Positions 26,493 through 36,609 of a DNA stretch of 64,000 nucleotides are shown here, piece after piece. The notes beneath the pieces are model-generated. The model saw only the letters and a list, made by a program, of their open reading frames with translations, searched no databases and was not told where the DNA came from. The DNA lies in the NCBI RefSeq assembly GCF_008017805.1, contig NZ_VRTT01000001.1:124001-188000 (forward strand), given 5' to 3'. The translations under genes were made by a program, and so were the position numbers. This DNA is from Paenibacillus sp. N3.4. GTDB taxonomy: Bacteria > Bacillota > Bacilli > Paenibacillales > NBRC-103111. Positions within the stretch are counted from its first letter, which is position 1, and every line of letters starts with the position of its first letter.

Positions 26493-27596
26493 TTAAAATT
26501 CAATCGTTTTCCCTGTTTTTGCCGATTCATAGATAGCTTCTAAAATCTGCGTAACAACAAAAGCCTGCTCAGGTTTGACGAGTGGCTCTGTGTCATGGAG
26601 AACACTCTCCAACCATTGTCTAGCTTCTTTCACACCTGGATCTTCGGCACCTGCATCGAAATAAGCAATGCCTCCGCCGGTAGTAGCCTTGGTTTCGACT
26701 AGCTTTCCATACTTGGCGCTGTTGAAAACCAATTCACCTTGGCCCCTAGCAGAATTGCCTTTCATTTCCGCTCCACCCTCTGTTCCGCACAGGGTAGTCA
26801 TGGCTTCTCTGGTATCGGTAATATTAAGCGCCCATGCGCATTCCAGGAATATCGTAGCACCATTCTCCATCTTGATAAATCCAAAAGCGGAGTCTTCTAC
26901 TTCGTAGCTTTTTGGATCCCAAGGACCGAACATGTTGCCTTCAAACTTATCCCCTAACTTGTGGAAAACCGATCCTGTAACTGATTTAGGCTTATAGTTG
27001 TCCATGAACCAGAGAGATAAATCCAGCGCATGCGTGCCAATGTCGATCAACGGTCCGCCACCCTGCTGCTCTTTGTCTGTAAAGACGCCCCAGGTTGGAA
27101 CTCCACGTCTACGAAGGGCGTGTGCTTTGGCCAAATATATATCACCGAACTCACCATGGCGGCAGGCATTGTACAATACTTGCGAATCATCTCTAAACCT
27201 ATTTTGGTACCCAATGGTTAATATCTTCCCTGTCTTTCGGCTTGCCTCCAACATCTTTTTAGCTTCAGCAGAATTAATGGCCATCGGCTTTTCGCACATG
27301 ACGTGCTTTCCTGCCTCCAGCGCAGCTATCGTGATGAAGGAGTGCTGGAGATTGGGAGTTAACACATGAATAACATCGATAGACTCATCTTGCAATAATT
27401 CCTTATAATCTAGATAGACTTTGGCCTGTCCCGATCCAAATTCCTTTGCAGCTTTCACAGCCCGCTCTTCAACGATATCGCAGAAAGCTACCATTTCACA
27501 CAAATGAGTAAGCTTCGCTAGTGAAGGCATATGCTTTTGGTTGGCAATGCCACCGCAGCCTATGATTCCGATTTTCAATTTGCTTGTTGACATCAT
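26493..27596 (-). CDS. Gfo/Idh/MocA family NAD(P)-dependent oxidoreductase
   Basis: A 367-residue cytoplasmic dehydrogenase. The N-terminal Rossmann fold starts LKIGIIGCGGIANQKHMPSL, and the catalytic-type EKP motif lies in GKHVMCEKPMAI. The C-terminal alpha/beta domain has IDIGTHALDLSLWFM with the expected Asp and His. Members oxidise or reduce sugars and polyols such as inositol or ketosugars; the substrate is not known here. It is the last gene after a sugar isomerase gene (35 bp away) and follows a sugar importer, so it probably acts on the imported sugar. GGGAGTG precedes the ATG. Confidence 0.9.
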   Translation of the reverse strand: MMSTSKLKIGIIGCGGIANQKHMPSLAKLTHLCEMVAFCDIVEERAVKAAKEFGSGQAKVYLDYKELLQDESIDVIHVLTPNLQHSFITIAALEAGKHVMCEKPMAINSAEAKKMLEASRKTGKILTIGYQNRFRDDSQVLYNACRHGEFGDIYLAKAHALRRRGVPTWGVFTDKEQQGGGPLIDIGTHALDLSLWFMDNYKPKSVTGSVFHKLGDKFEGNMFGPWDPKSYEVEDSAFGFIKMENGATIFLECAWALNITDTREAMTTLCGTEGGAEMKGNSARGQGELVFNSAKYGKLVETKATTGGGIAYFDAGAEDPGVKEARQWLESVLHDTEPLVKPEQAFVVTQILEAIYESAKTGKTIEF

Positions 27597-27631
27597 CTTA
27601 CACTCCCTTATCTTGTCGCTATTTGACAGAA

Positions 27632-28488
27632 CTAAATATACTTCTGTAAAAACTTCAAATCATTCTCTATGCTTTTAAATTTATCTTCACTTATACCCTC
27701 ATTTTCAACAAAGGCATATTGGATTGTGCCCAATTCTTTTATTTTTTCATAGGTAGCTTTGAAGTCTATTACACCGGTTCCAAGATCCACAAAATCGCCT
27801 GCTTGAATATATCCCTTGCCTCGATATAGCTGCATCATATCCAAATCTTCATCGCCTGGCTGAAGAGCATCAAAGACGTTTACATGGAGGACCTCTTTAT
27901 TTAAATCTTTCTGATGGATGATGTCGCATCGGATGCCTAATTTTTCAAGAACGGCAATAGGATCAAGGCCCGCCCGAATAACCCAAACCATATCCAACTC
28001 AAATTTGACATAAGACGGGTCTGTATGTTCAACCAAAATGTCATATAAGGTTGTGTCCTCCCATCTTTTAAATTCATGGAAGTGGTTATGAAAATAAAAT
28101 CGCAACCCGTTTTCCTTGCATTTTTTTCCGATCACATTTAACTGCTCCGCTGTTTTTAAAGTGTCTTCGCGATTTTTAATCCATGCTGAAGGCAATACAA
28201 TTGCTTTACATCCAAGCTCAGCATTTTCTTGAATCAACTGATCCCAATTTTTAGCATCTTGGTCCAATCGTTCATGGGCTGCTATGGCTTAAGCCCTAAT
28301 TCGTCCAGCTTATTTTTTATCGTTTGCAAATGAAATGAATCACTATATCGGACACCTGTCATGAAATTAGTCGTGATTAATTCCACATTTGTATAGCCTG
28401 CTGCAGCTACCTTTTCAAGGGTGCCGAAATAGTCGTTGTTCAGTGCTTGAAACACGGAAAATAAATTTACCCCAATTGAAATGCTCAT
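27632..28488 (-). CDS. Sugar phosphate isomerase/epimerase (TIM barrel), frameshifted near 28284-28288
   Basis: This is an AP-endonuclease-2/xylose-isomerase-like TIM barrel as in IolE/IolI/YcjR relatives. The first frame (28488-28282) gives MSISIGVNLFSVFQALNNDY to LDELGLKP and then stops; the second frame continues IAAHERLDQDAKNWDQLIQE to the stop at 27632. Metal-ligand segments are present (FYFHNHFHEF, KFELDMVWVIRAGLDP, DIIHQKDLN, FVENEG). Adding one base just after the KP codons restores 285 residues, the normal family length. It lies between the binding-protein gene and the Gfo/Idh gene. The break is either a real one-base loss or a sequence error. AAAGGAG precedes the ATG. Confidence 0.85.
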
Positions 28489-28608
28489 TTTAACTACTCC
28501 TTTTGTGTAAAATTTTTGATCACATAAACGTATAAGTTTTCGGTTCCCAAAAACCGCTTTCTTATTAGCGATAAAACCTAATATAGGGATCTTTGGTTGA
28601 AGACCAAA

Positions 28609-30147
28609 CTACTTATTGTTTTTCGCCCATACATCAAGCTGCTTTTGTTTTTCGGCTAAAATTTTGTCGATGCCCGAATCCTTCAGTTTGCTTATAAATT
28701 CCGGCAAATTTTTATCAGGGTCCAGCGTACCTGTTTCCAAGCCTATTTTGAATTGATCCTTCACGCTTTGAACAGCAGCCACTTCCGTTTTTACCGGATC
28801 GACGGTGAAGCTGAAACCGAGCGCTTTCGATTTTTTCGACGATTTGTTGAATTCCTCCTGATTTTTCCAGACATTCGGCTCGTCATTGTCCCAGACATAG
28901 GAAAGGAATTGATTGCCCCATTCCCAACCGTGATTCGGGCTGTAGGTCGCATTCTGGGCGTCTACGCCATTCGGGAAACCAATTAAATCACCCTTTTTAA
29001 CGTAATGCTTTCCTTCAATTCCATAATCGATCAAGTTGATCAAATCTTTGTCGGAGTAAATAAGGTTAAGGAACATCATTGCTCTCTCCGGATCTTTCGA
29101 GTTTTTGGCGATACTGAACATAACATTAGCAATCGATGACGTAGAAGTGACCGGCGAGATGATACGAGCTGCAACCATCGGTGTGCCTGTCGATATGGCC
29201 TCCTTCGTTTCATAGCCAGGTTTCATATGAGCTACAAAGGCAAAAGCTTTCCCAGCCTTAACAAGATCTTCCGGGCGGACTTTATTGGTAGCGATATCCT
29301 TCGGGATGAATCCGGCCAAATACCATCTTCTGACCATTTTCAATAAATCCGCATATTGTTTTGATTCAAACCAATTGACTACCTTCAGGTTATTATCATG
29401 ACCCGGGAGTACACCGTTATCATCGTTTAAAGGATCCATGAATCCTGGTGCAATAGTCTGAATGATCGAGAAGCCAGCACCCTCAGGAATAATAGCCGCC
29501 ATGTTCGGCTCGTTATCTTTCACGATTTTGAAAACGGGATCCAAATCATCGAAGGTTTTGATCTTGCTCAAATCAATTTTATATTTATCGACAATATCTT
29601 TGCGCATCAGAATGCCATAATCGGATGCCCAGTCACGAACGCTAGGGACGCCATAAAGCTTACCGCTGGTCGTGGTAGCTTTCTGAATCTCTGGTGTGAC
29701 TACCTTGGCAATATCCGATCCATATTTCTTAAGCAAATCCTCTAGAGGAACAAGTTGTCCCTTTGCCGCCTGCGTACCGTAGCCCAAACCTGTCAAAGTG
29801 ACTAGCAGGTCCAAATTTTCATTGCTCGCAAGCATTAGATTGATTTGTTGCTGGTACGCAGCAGGATCAATCGGTACAAACTTAACTGTTGCGTTAATTT
29901 TTTCCTTCGTTATTTTATTAACCGCATCCTGAACTTCCTGCTGATCTTTGATGTTACCGATTTTATAGTAGGCCACTGTTAGTTCATAAGGCTTTAATTC
30001 CGACTTCGTCTTTCCTGTTTCCCCTGTCGCACTTGGCACTTTTGTAGCGGTAGAGCCACCGCTAGTACCACCGCAAGCCGTTAATAGCAACGAAACCGCT
30101 ATCATTCCCGCCAGTACTTTTTGGACGTTATTCTGTTTCCCTTTCAT
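28609..30147 (-). CDS. Extracellular sugar-binding lipoprotein (LplA-like ABC component)
   Basis: A 512-residue lipoprotein with lipobox Cys25 (LLTAC) and the large two-lobed fold of the DUF3502/LplA class typical of Paenibacillus oligosaccharide importers. It begins YELTVAYYKIGNIKDQQEVQDAVNKIT, followed by a long binding domain. It would capture a sugar, probably an oligosaccharide or uronide, and pass it to the two permeases encoded just upstream (60 bp gap). As usual for this class, no dedicated ATPase gene is nearby; a shared MsmX-type ATPase is the likely energy source. Control by the adjacent YesM/YesN-type pair is probable. Confidence 0.9.
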   Translation of the reverse strand: MKGKQNNVQKVLAGMIAVSLLLTACGGTSGGSTATKVPSATGETGKTKSELKPYELTVAYYKIGNIKDQQEVQDAVNKITKEKINATVKFVPIDPAAYQQQINLMLASNENLDLLVTLTGLGYGTQAAKGQLVPLEDLLKKYGSDIAKVVTPEIQKATTTSGKLYGVPSVRDWASDYGILMRKDIVDKYKIDLSKIKTFDDLDPVFKIVKDNEPNMAAIIPEGAGFSIIQTIAPGFMDPLNDDNGVLPGHDNNLKVVNWFESKQYADLLKMVRRWYLAGFIPKDIATNKVRPEDLVKAGKAFAFVAHMKPGYETKEAISTGTPMVAARIISPVTSTSSIANVMFSIAKNSKDPERAMMFLNLIYSDKDLINLIDYGIEGKHYVKKGDLIGFPNGVDAQNATYSPNHGWEWGNQFLSYVWDNDEPNVWKNQEEFNKSSKKSKALGFSFTVDPVKTEVAAVQSVKDQFKIGLETGTLDPDKNLPEFISKLKDSGIDKILAEKQKQLDVWAKNNK

Positions 30148-30207
30148 TTCATAGCCTCCCTATTTTTATATAGCATTTATGCTAATCGGCAGATGCCGAG
30201 TATAGCC

Positions 30208-31098
30208 TTAACCTTTGACTGCCCCAATGACGAGACCCTTGACGAAATATTTTTGAAAAAATGGATACGCGCACAGTAGCGGTATGGTCCCAATAACAGC
30301 CATCGCCATCCGCACAGATTCCATTGGAACATTGCTGCTGGCAGCAAGCTCCGTTGTACTGCTGCTCACATTGCTTGACAAAAATTGCGCATTTAACAAT
30401 ATTCGGTTTAATAAATTTTGCAAACTAAACAGCTTGCTATCGGTCACATAGATTAGTCCGTTAAACCAATCGTTCCAGTATCCGATCGTTTGCATCAAAC
30501 CTACAGTTGCCAGAATCGGAAGAGAGAGCGGAAGCACGATCCGGAAGAAGATTTTAAATTCCCCGGCACCATCTATCGATGCTGATTCAATAACTGGAGT
30601 AGGAATTGAATTCATAAAAAAAGTTCGCATGATGAGCACGAAAAATCCGTTTGATAACAAACCAGGAATAATTAAGGCAAGCAGCGTATTTTTCATATCG
30701 AACAATTGTGTGTATACCAGATAGGTGGGAACCAAGCCGCCGTTAAACAGCAGTGTGAAAAACACGATAAACGAGAGCTGCTTGCGAATCAGCATATCCT
30801 TTCTGGATAAGGGATAGGCGCATAAAGCCGTAATCGATAGTCCTACAAACGTACCAACTACCGTCACCAAAATGGTGATTCCATAAGCACGAAATATGTT
30901 TGCGGAATCATTCCACAAAAATTCGTAAGCGGCTAGGCTCAATTTACTCGGAAGGAACGAATACCCTTCCTGTACAATGGTCATCTCATCCGTAAAAGAT
31001 GTGATTACGAGCAGAAAAAACGGAAGCAGACAGAGGCAAACAATTCCAATAAAGAAAACATGAATGAACCATTGGTACAGATCGCGTTTTATTTTCAA
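30208..31098 (-). CDS. Carbohydrate ABC transporter permease (LplC/YtcP-like)
   Basis: A 296-residue inner-membrane permease with six predicted helices and the ATPase-docking loop ESASIDGAGEFKIFFRIVLPLS near residue 180. The C-terminal PFFQKYFVKGLVIGAVKG is the hallmark of the LplC/YtcP group. It pairs with the permease encoded 15 bp upstream. CARTEL-type importers of this group move plant or host oligosaccharides; the substrate here is unknown. Confidence 0.92.
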   Translation of the reverse strand: MKIKRDLYQWFIHVFFIGIVCLCLLPFFLLVITSFTDEMTIVQEGYSFLPSKLSLAAYEFLWNDSANIFRAYGITILVTVVGTFVGLSITALCAYPLSRKDMLIRKQLSFIVFFTLLFNGGLVPTYLVYTQLFDMKNTLLALIIPGLLSNGFFVLIMRTFFMNSIPTPVIESASIDGAGEFKIFFRIVLPLSLPILATVGLMQTIGYWNDWFNGLIYVTDSKLFSLQNLLNRILLNAQFLSSNVSSSTTELAASSNVPMESVRMAMAVIGTIPLLCAYPFFQKYFVKGLVIGAVKG

Positions 31099-31113
31099 CT
31101 GAATTCCCCCTTA

Positions 31114-32097
31114 TTAAAACAAAGCGTTATCGCTGTTTCGCTTACTCACGACATAATTCGAAATGAGAACGAGAATGAATCCCACAACGGATTGGTAAAG
31201 TCCCGCCGCCGAAGACATGCCGATGTCGCCCAATCTCAGTAAAGCCCTATAGACATACGTATCGATAACGTTGGTTGTCGGAAAGAGCGCGCCCGTGTCG
31301 AGCGGTACTTGATAGAACAACCCGAATTCAGAGTAGAATATACGACCAATTTGCAGCAGTGTCATAATGACAATAACCGGCATAATTAAAGGCACTGTAA
31401 TATTCGTGATCTGCTGCCATTTGCTCGCTCCGTCAATCCTTGCCGCCTCGTAATATTCAGGATCGATGCCGATAATCGCGGCCAAATAAATAACGCATAA
31501 ATAGCCTACATGCTTCCAGATGTTCACAATGGTCAAAATATACGGCCAATATTTGGCTTCGCTATACCAAGAGATTGGATCCACTCCAAACAATGGCAGA
31601 ACCTGTTTATTAATGTAACCGGTTTCTCCACTTAGCATGGCAAGTACGAGATAACCGACAATCACCATGGAAATCAAGTATGGAATGAGAATCACGCTTT
31701 GGTAAAAACGGGCAAACAACTTCTTTTTCACTTCATTCAGCAAAATGGCTACGCCGACTGCGATGACCAAATTGATGATAATAAATGCCGAGTTATACAG
31801 GATCGTATTACGGGTAATCAGCATGGCATCGGAGGTTTTGAACAAATACTCAAAATTTTTAAATCCAACCCAATCGCTGGCCCATATCCCCTTCGTGAAG
31901 TTGATGTCTTTAAACGCGATAATCAAGCCAAACATCGGTAAATAATTATTGATGATCAGATAAATAATTTCGGGTAGGACCATGACAAATAAAGGCGCGT
32001 ACCTCCATACTTTACGCACTTTTTTTCGGGCTATTAATTTCTTCACCGAAATCTCTGCAGCTGTCGTTGTCACAGAACTTGTTGTTGTTGTCCCCAT
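31114..32097 (-). CDS. Carbohydrate ABC transporter permease (LplB-like)
   Basis: A 327-residue inner-membrane permease, first gene of the transporter operon. After a cytoplasmic Thr/Ser-rich start it has six helices and the docking loop EAARIDGASKWQQITNITVPLI. YAPLFVMVLPEIIYLIINNYLPM and the late VVSKRNSDNALF end are typical for LplB. It is 163 bp downstream of the response regulator gene, so the transporter probably has its own promoter in 32098-32260. Confidence 0.92.
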   Translation of the reverse strand: MGTTTTSSVTTTAAEISVKKLIARKKVRKVWRYAPLFVMVLPEIIYLIINNYLPMFGLIIAFKDINFTKGIWASDWVGFKNFEYLFKTSDAMLITRNTILYNSAFIIINLVIAVGVAILLNEVKKKLFARFYQSVILIPYLISMVIVGYLVLAMLSGETGYINKQVLPLFGVDPISWYSEAKYWPYILTIVNIWKHVGYLCVIYLAAIIGIDPEYYEAARIDGASKWQQITNITVPLIMPVIVIMTLLQIGRIFYSEFGLFYQVPLDTGALFPTTNVIDTYVYRALLRLGDIGMSSAAGLYQSVVGFILVLISNYVVSKRNSDNALF

Positions 32098-32260
32098 ACT
32101 GTTCCCCTCTCTTACGTTATATCTTCATCATATCTAACTAACGATGTGCGCTCTACCTGTTTGACGACTTCCTGTTATCGCATTTCCGACTTCTTTTTTG
32201 AACAAAAAAAGATCGAATCCGAGAAGGGAACGACCTCATTTTTCAATTACCATGAAAAGG

Positions 32261-33868
32261 TTAAGCGTCATTTAATTTACGATAATCCTGAGGATTGATC
32301 GCCGTCGCTTTTTTGAACATTTTAGAGAAATGCGAAAAATTATTGTAGCCCACCGATGAGGCAATACTGCCAATCGGAAGATCCGTCCTCATCAACAAAT
32401 CTTTTGCCAACTCTACTCTTTCCTGAAGAACATAGTCAGAAATCGTCAAGCCCGTTTCTCTTTTAAAGATTCTTGTCAGGTAATCCGGGTTCATATTCAC
32501 ATGACTAGCGATATCCTCGCGAGAAACGTCTTCGTTGATGTGCTGATGGATATATTGCTTTGCTTTTTCAACAACAGTTTGGCATTCCTCATTGGCGTGA
32601 ATATGACTCGTCGCCTCTTCTACCATCGTAGTGAGCCAATGTCTAAGATCAGCAATGGAACGGGTAATAGACGATGCTTGCAAAGACAGGAGTTGTTCTG
32701 AAAAAACCTGATGTGCCCTCAATCCTTTATAATGCAAGACATGATGACTCATTTGCAAAAAATCCTCGTAAAATTCGCGCAGCAATTTAGCATCTAGTCT
32801 TTCCAACTGCCTCATCGCGTTTAAACTATAATCAATTTCTTTCAGCAGCTTGGCTTTGCAGCCATTCTTGAGCATTTCAGCCCAACTGTTCATTTTGGGC
32901 AGCGGTAACGTATCGAAGCTCCATCGTTGTTCACTCAAGAAAAATACTTTATTCGTTTGCGTAACGTTGTTAGATTCCATCGTAACTAATAATTCGAACA
33001 TCTCTAACATTCCTTCCGTAGGAACGGAGTCACCGATATAACAACAAAGATCACAGAAAAAGTATTGGTTGCAAGCATGGATGTAACCTTGCAATTCGCT
33101 GCTAAGCATCCCTTTATCCATCCTACTATCAGGTTCTACGGACAAAATGACCAGCAATCCTCCGCTTTTCACCTGAACAATTTGGCCTCCGGCCTCTTTC
33201 CTTACAGCCAATTCTTCCAAAGAATTGCGTAAAGCGTATTCCATTATTTTTTCTTCACGAAGCGTCAATTTTTTATGCCAGCGCTGTACACTGATCCATA
33301 TCGGCAAAAATGAAACGGTTTCGAAATAAGGTATATTTTGCTTCGCCATAATTTCTTTAATTTGAGCCCTATTAGAAGGAATAGACCTATGAATCAGATC
33401 CTGCCAAAAACGCTCAACAACCATGGGTTGATACGATTCCCATAATTGATAGTAATGCTTATAGGTATCATTAAATTGGACCAAGTCCCTTTTCTTTTCC
33501 AATTGTTCGATTGCTTTTCGAACTGCTTTTTCCAATTCCGCAAAACGGACCGGTTTGAGCATATAATCCATACTTCCCAATTGAATCGCTTTCTGCGCGT
33601 ATCCGAAATCAGCATGACAAGTTAAGAAGAGAGCTTCGGTTTCCATGGCATGTTCTTTGACCCATTCTAACAACTGAAACCCGTCACCTTCCGGCATTTC
33701 AATGTCACATATTAGGACATCAATCTTTTGGCTCAAAAAGATTTCCTTTGCCTGTCGTATGTTAAAAGCTTCATGAACCTTTGAAAACCCTAGAAGTTCC
33801 CACTGTACCCCTGCTTTTATCCCGCGAACAGCATGAATTTCATCGTCTACGACCAGCAATTGAAGCAT
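32261..33868 (-). CDS. AraC-type response regulator (YesN-like)
   Basis: A 535-residue regulator. The receiver domain starts LQLLVVDDEIHAVRGI, with the phosphorylated Asp in VLICDIEMPEGDGF; a long middle domain follows, and an AraC helix-turn-helix pair sits at the C-terminus (VSREDIASHVNMNPDYLTRIFKRETG and IGSIASSVGYNNFSHFSKMFKK). I chose the ATG at 33868, not the longer frame to 33913, because AAGGAGG lies 8 bp before it. It therefore overlaps the kinase gene by 29 bp, so the two are coupled. It probably switches on the sugar importer operon beside it. Confidence 0.92.
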   Translation of the reverse strand: MLQLLVVDDEIHAVRGIKAGVQWELLGFSKVHEAFNIRQAKEIFLSQKIDVLICDIEMPEGDGFQLLEWVKEHAMETEALFLTCHADFGYAQKAIQLGSMDYMLKPVRFAELEKAVRKAIEQLEKKRDLVQFNDTYKHYYQLWESYQPMVVERFWQDLIHRSIPSNRAQIKEIMAKQNIPYFETVSFLPIWISVQRWHKKLTLREEKIMEYALRNSLEELAVRKEAGGQIVQVKSGGLLVILSVEPDSRMDKGMLSSELQGYIHACNQYFFCDLCCYIGDSVPTEGMLEMFELLVTMESNNVTQTNKVFFLSEQRWSFDTLPLPKMNSWAEMLKNGCKAKLLKEIDYSLNAMRQLERLDAKLLREFYEDFLQMSHHVLHYKGLRAHQVFSEQLLSLQASSITRSIADLRHWLTTMVEEATSHIHANEECQTVVEKAKQYIHQHINEDVSREDIASHVNMNPDYLTRIFKRETGLTISDYVLQERVELAKDLLMRTDLPIGSIASSVGYNNFSHFSKMFKKATAINPQDYRKLNDA

Positions 33869-35615
33869 CGTGGTCGCCTCCTTCCTTCTCACATAGGGGG
33901 ATAAGAATTTCAATCACGGCCCCTTGAACTGCTCCATTTGAAAATGTAATCTGCGCTTGATCCTGGTACAATAGGCGCAATCTACGCTGCACATTCCATA
34001 TCCCGATATGATGACCATCTCCGCTACAGATTTCCATTTCCATCTGCAGCTGTGCCAAAACGTCTTCGGGAAATCCTTTGCCTGTATCCTGAACCCTTAT
34101 TTTGATTCTATGATCCTCTCTCGCTTCAACGGTAATACCAATATGAACCTGTTTGTCCATGCTAACCGCGTGTTTGATCGAATTTTCCACAAAGGTTTGA
34201 ATAACTAGCGGTGGAACCAAGCCGTCCATCACGTTGTCAGGCGCAGAGAGATCATAGGTTAAATTTTGCGGAAACCGCATCTCCTGAATACGAAAGTAGT
34301 TAAGGGTATGCTGGATCTCATCTTTTAGAGCAACGAAGGCCAAGTTGCTTCGAAACATAAAGCGGAAATATTGTACAAGACAATGCGTCATTTCCTGAAT
34401 CAATGTAAAATCCTTTACCTGCGCCAAATTATAAATAATGTTCAAGGCATTTAAAAAGAAGTGCGGATTAATTTGAAGTTGTAAATGCTTAAGTTCAGCC
34501 TTCTGATGATTTAACTGTTCTTCCAAAACGTTAATTTTCAATTCCTGTATTTGCGAGATCATGCGATTGAATGATTGATTCATCTGGTCAAATTCAATAA
34601 CAGAGGGACGGTAGGTGATACGGACATCCAAATTTCCGTCCTCAATTCTTCTCATAGCCATCATAATCCGATTAATCGGAACCAAGATGATTTTTCTTAA
34701 AACAATAAAAATGAAAGGAAGCAAAACGATGGACCCCATCAAAATGATAGATACCATTCGGCGAAGGAAAGGAAGATTTTCCAGAATGATGCTGTCCGGT
34801 ATGACAGCCATTAAACTGAAACGACCTTTTGTGGATTTTTCACCTACGACTAGAAATTTCTCATCATTTCCGGTTAGTTTGTAATCGGTTCCAACATCCT
34901 TCAAGTTAATTTGATTTTTTTGCACAAATGCTTGGTTGTCCATTGCTTCAAACTGGTCTGTGACCAGCAGTGCCCTACCGTTGTTCCCCAGATCGACCAG
35001 GTTCAGCGGCACCATTAATTTGTTCTCATCCACCCACGCTCCGATATAGACATTCCCATATTTGATCACTCGGGTCAAATAATATTGCCCTCCGAGCTTA
35101 TGGATGAACCATTCTGTTAAGTTGATCTGATTTGTACCCTCACGTTGCTCCTGAAAAAGTTGATTCATATTACTTTCTATGGCTTCCTGCGTGCTATAAC
35201 TGACTTGATTACCCATGACGGTCAATAAATCATGATTCGTCTCTGAGTAAACAAAGAACATATCCATGGATTTATAATTCGGGAGGTCTTTTAGGAGCTT
35301 ATTATTTAATTGAATTTTGGCAAAAGAGTATCGATCGGCATTTTGATCTCTAGGCACATCCAGCACGAGCAATCCTGTCTCTTGCGCAGCGATAGTAAAT
35401 AAATACTTGTCCACCTCATCCAAATTCCGGTCGATTTGCCCCATGTATAAGCTGATTAAATTTTTATTCGATTGAGCTACTTGATTTCGAACAACCTTGA
35501 TGGCATACAAATTGTTGTAGATCATAAAAACCACAATGGGGATGACAATACTGAACAAACCGAATATCAGCTTAAAGCGCAGTGACTTTAAGAAAGGCAA
35601 TGTACGCATTTGCAC
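33840..35615 (-). CDS. Sensor histidine kinase (YesM-like)
   Basis: A 591-residue membrane kinase: a first helix (18-40), an extracellular sensor domain to about residue 280, a second helix, a HAMP-like linker (RRIEDGNLDVRITY), the His_kinase domain with QINPHFFLNALNIIYNLAQ (His is the phosphorylation site), and the ATPase region with VQDTGKGF and GIWNVQRRLRLLY. This is the LytS/YesM type that pairs with AraC-type regulators. The start is probably GTG at 35615 (GGGGAG 9 bp upstream), although the ATG at 35609 is possible. The sensor likely detects the imported sugar. Confidence 0.92.
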   Translation of the reverse strand: MQMRTLPFLKSLRFKLIFGLFSIVIPIVVFMIYNNLYAIKVVRNQVAQSNKNLISLYMGQIDRNLDEVDKYLFTIAAQETGLLVLDVPRDQNADRYSFAKIQLNNKLLKDLPNYKSMDMFFVYSETNHDLLTVMGNQVSYSTQEAIESNMNQLFQEQREGTNQINLTEWFIHKLGGQYYLTRVIKYGNVYIGAWVDENKLMVPLNLVDLGNNGRALLVTDQFEAMDNQAFVQKNQINLKDVGTDYKLTGNDEKFLVVGEKSTKGRFSLMAVIPDSIILENLPFLRRMVSIILMGSIVLLPFIFIVLRKIILVPINRIMMAMRRIEDGNLDVRITYRPSVIEFDQMNQSFNRMISQIQELKINVLEEQLNHQKAELKHLQLQINPHFFLNALNIIYNLAQVKDFTLIQEMTHCLVQYFRFMFRSNLAFVALKDEIQHTLNYFRIQEMRFPQNLTYDLSAPDNVMDGLVPPLVIQTFVENSIKHAVSMDKQVHIGITVEAREDHRIKIRVQDTGKGFPEDVLAQLQMEMEICSGDGHHIGIWNVQRRLRLLYQDQAQITFSNGAVQGAVIEILIPLCEKEGGDHDASIAGRRR

Positions 35616-35651
35616 GCTGACGGACTCCCCTCACATGAAAATACAGCTGAA

Positions 35652-36306
35652 TCAGATCGAAGGCGCTTCGGATTTCAAATAGGCCATAATCATGTCTATT
35701 AACTGGAAGATCATATCACCTGGATCAATCTCTTGCTCAACACGAAGGATGTTTCCCCGAGATGCCATCCGCTGCGTCATGCTCATCATCGTGTTTGCAA
35801 GCATGGCCGAAGTCTTGGCTGGGTCAAGATCTGATCGGATGGAGCCATCTTGAATACCTTCCCTAATCAGCAAAACCTGTGATGGAAAGACATTCTTGAT
35901 GAATTCTTTATACTTCTCCTCCAACTCACGGGTTGGATACTTCTCAAGATAATAGTGATCAAAGAGTCCAATAAAGCGCAAATGGCTGGGACTTCTCTTG
36001 GTAAAATCCTCCCAAGCTAAAAACAAGTTCCGCATTTTTTCTATGGCTGATCCGCTTCTCTTTTGTGCCTCAATAAATCCAAATAAATCTTCAAGAACCT
36101 TCATTTGAACCTCAAACGCTAGTTCATCAATCGAGTTATAATATTTATAAAGTGTAACACGACTAATCCCCAATCTTTGCCCGATGTCCTTCATGGTTAC
36201 ACCTGACAAATCTTTTTCCAAAAAAAGCTCTTGTGCAGCTAGTATCATTTCCTGCCGCCTGTTTATTTCTTAATTTATCTAATTCTTGTTCCCATCTGCT
36301 TTTCAC
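35652..36306 (-). CDS. TetR/AcrR-family regulator, probable frameshift in its first codons
   Basis: A TetR-type repressor. The open frame from 36248 starts MILAAQELFLEKDLSGVTMKDIGQRLGISRVTLYKYYNSIDE and already lacks the usual leading residues. A GTG at 36306 with GAGGAG 7 bp upstream opens another frame (KSRWEQELDKLRNK), which joins if one base near 36262-36264 (an A-run on the minus strand) is extra, giving NRRQEMILAAQELF. This restores 217 residues. The helix-turn-helix is complete in either reading; the C-terminal ligand domain has no obvious match. It has its own promoter with a TTTACACAGTGTAAA operator and no clear target nearby, unless it controls the sugar island. Confidence 0.75.
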
Positions 36307-36609
36307 GATAACACTCCTCGACAAAGAAACAAACTACAAAGCCAACTCTATTTACACAGTGTAAACACCTATCTGTAAACCGATTATATCGAAGAGTTGA
36401 ATCTATTGCAAGCGTTTACAATTCGCGATATACAAAGAACAACCGACATCTCGTCGGCTCCCCTTATTCTCCTATTCATTCATCGTATTATGAAGTCTTT
36501 TTCTTGACGAAACCTTATACCTCCCTCACCACCTTATCATGACTATTAACCTCCTCTTTCTACTCCTGACTTGCGAGTCATTTCCTGGGAATCACGTCAT
36601 CTTTCAGCT
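36307..36609. other. Intergenic region holding the TetR promoter and operator
   Basis: This 303-bp gap contains the tetR promoter in its right-hand half towards 36411 and an operator palindrome at 36351-36365. In 36420-36609 I see no gene, terminator or repeat that I can support. Confidence 0.55.
36351..36411 (-). promoter_or_regulatory. TetR-gene promoter with palindromic operator
   Basis: On the minus strand a -35 TTGCAA (36406-36411) and -10 TATAAT (36383-36388) are 17 bp apart. A perfect odd palindrome TTTACACAGTGTAAA (36351-36365) and a half site TGTAAAC (36374-36380) follow, placing the operator just past the start of transcription. This fits autorepression. Confidence 0.7.

Noticed and set aside
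36351..36380. Another TTTACA-N5-TTTACA site upstream of the TetR gene
   Set aside because: The TGTAAA elements are 14 bp apart, not 11, and form a palindrome instead of direct repeats; this fits a TetR operator.
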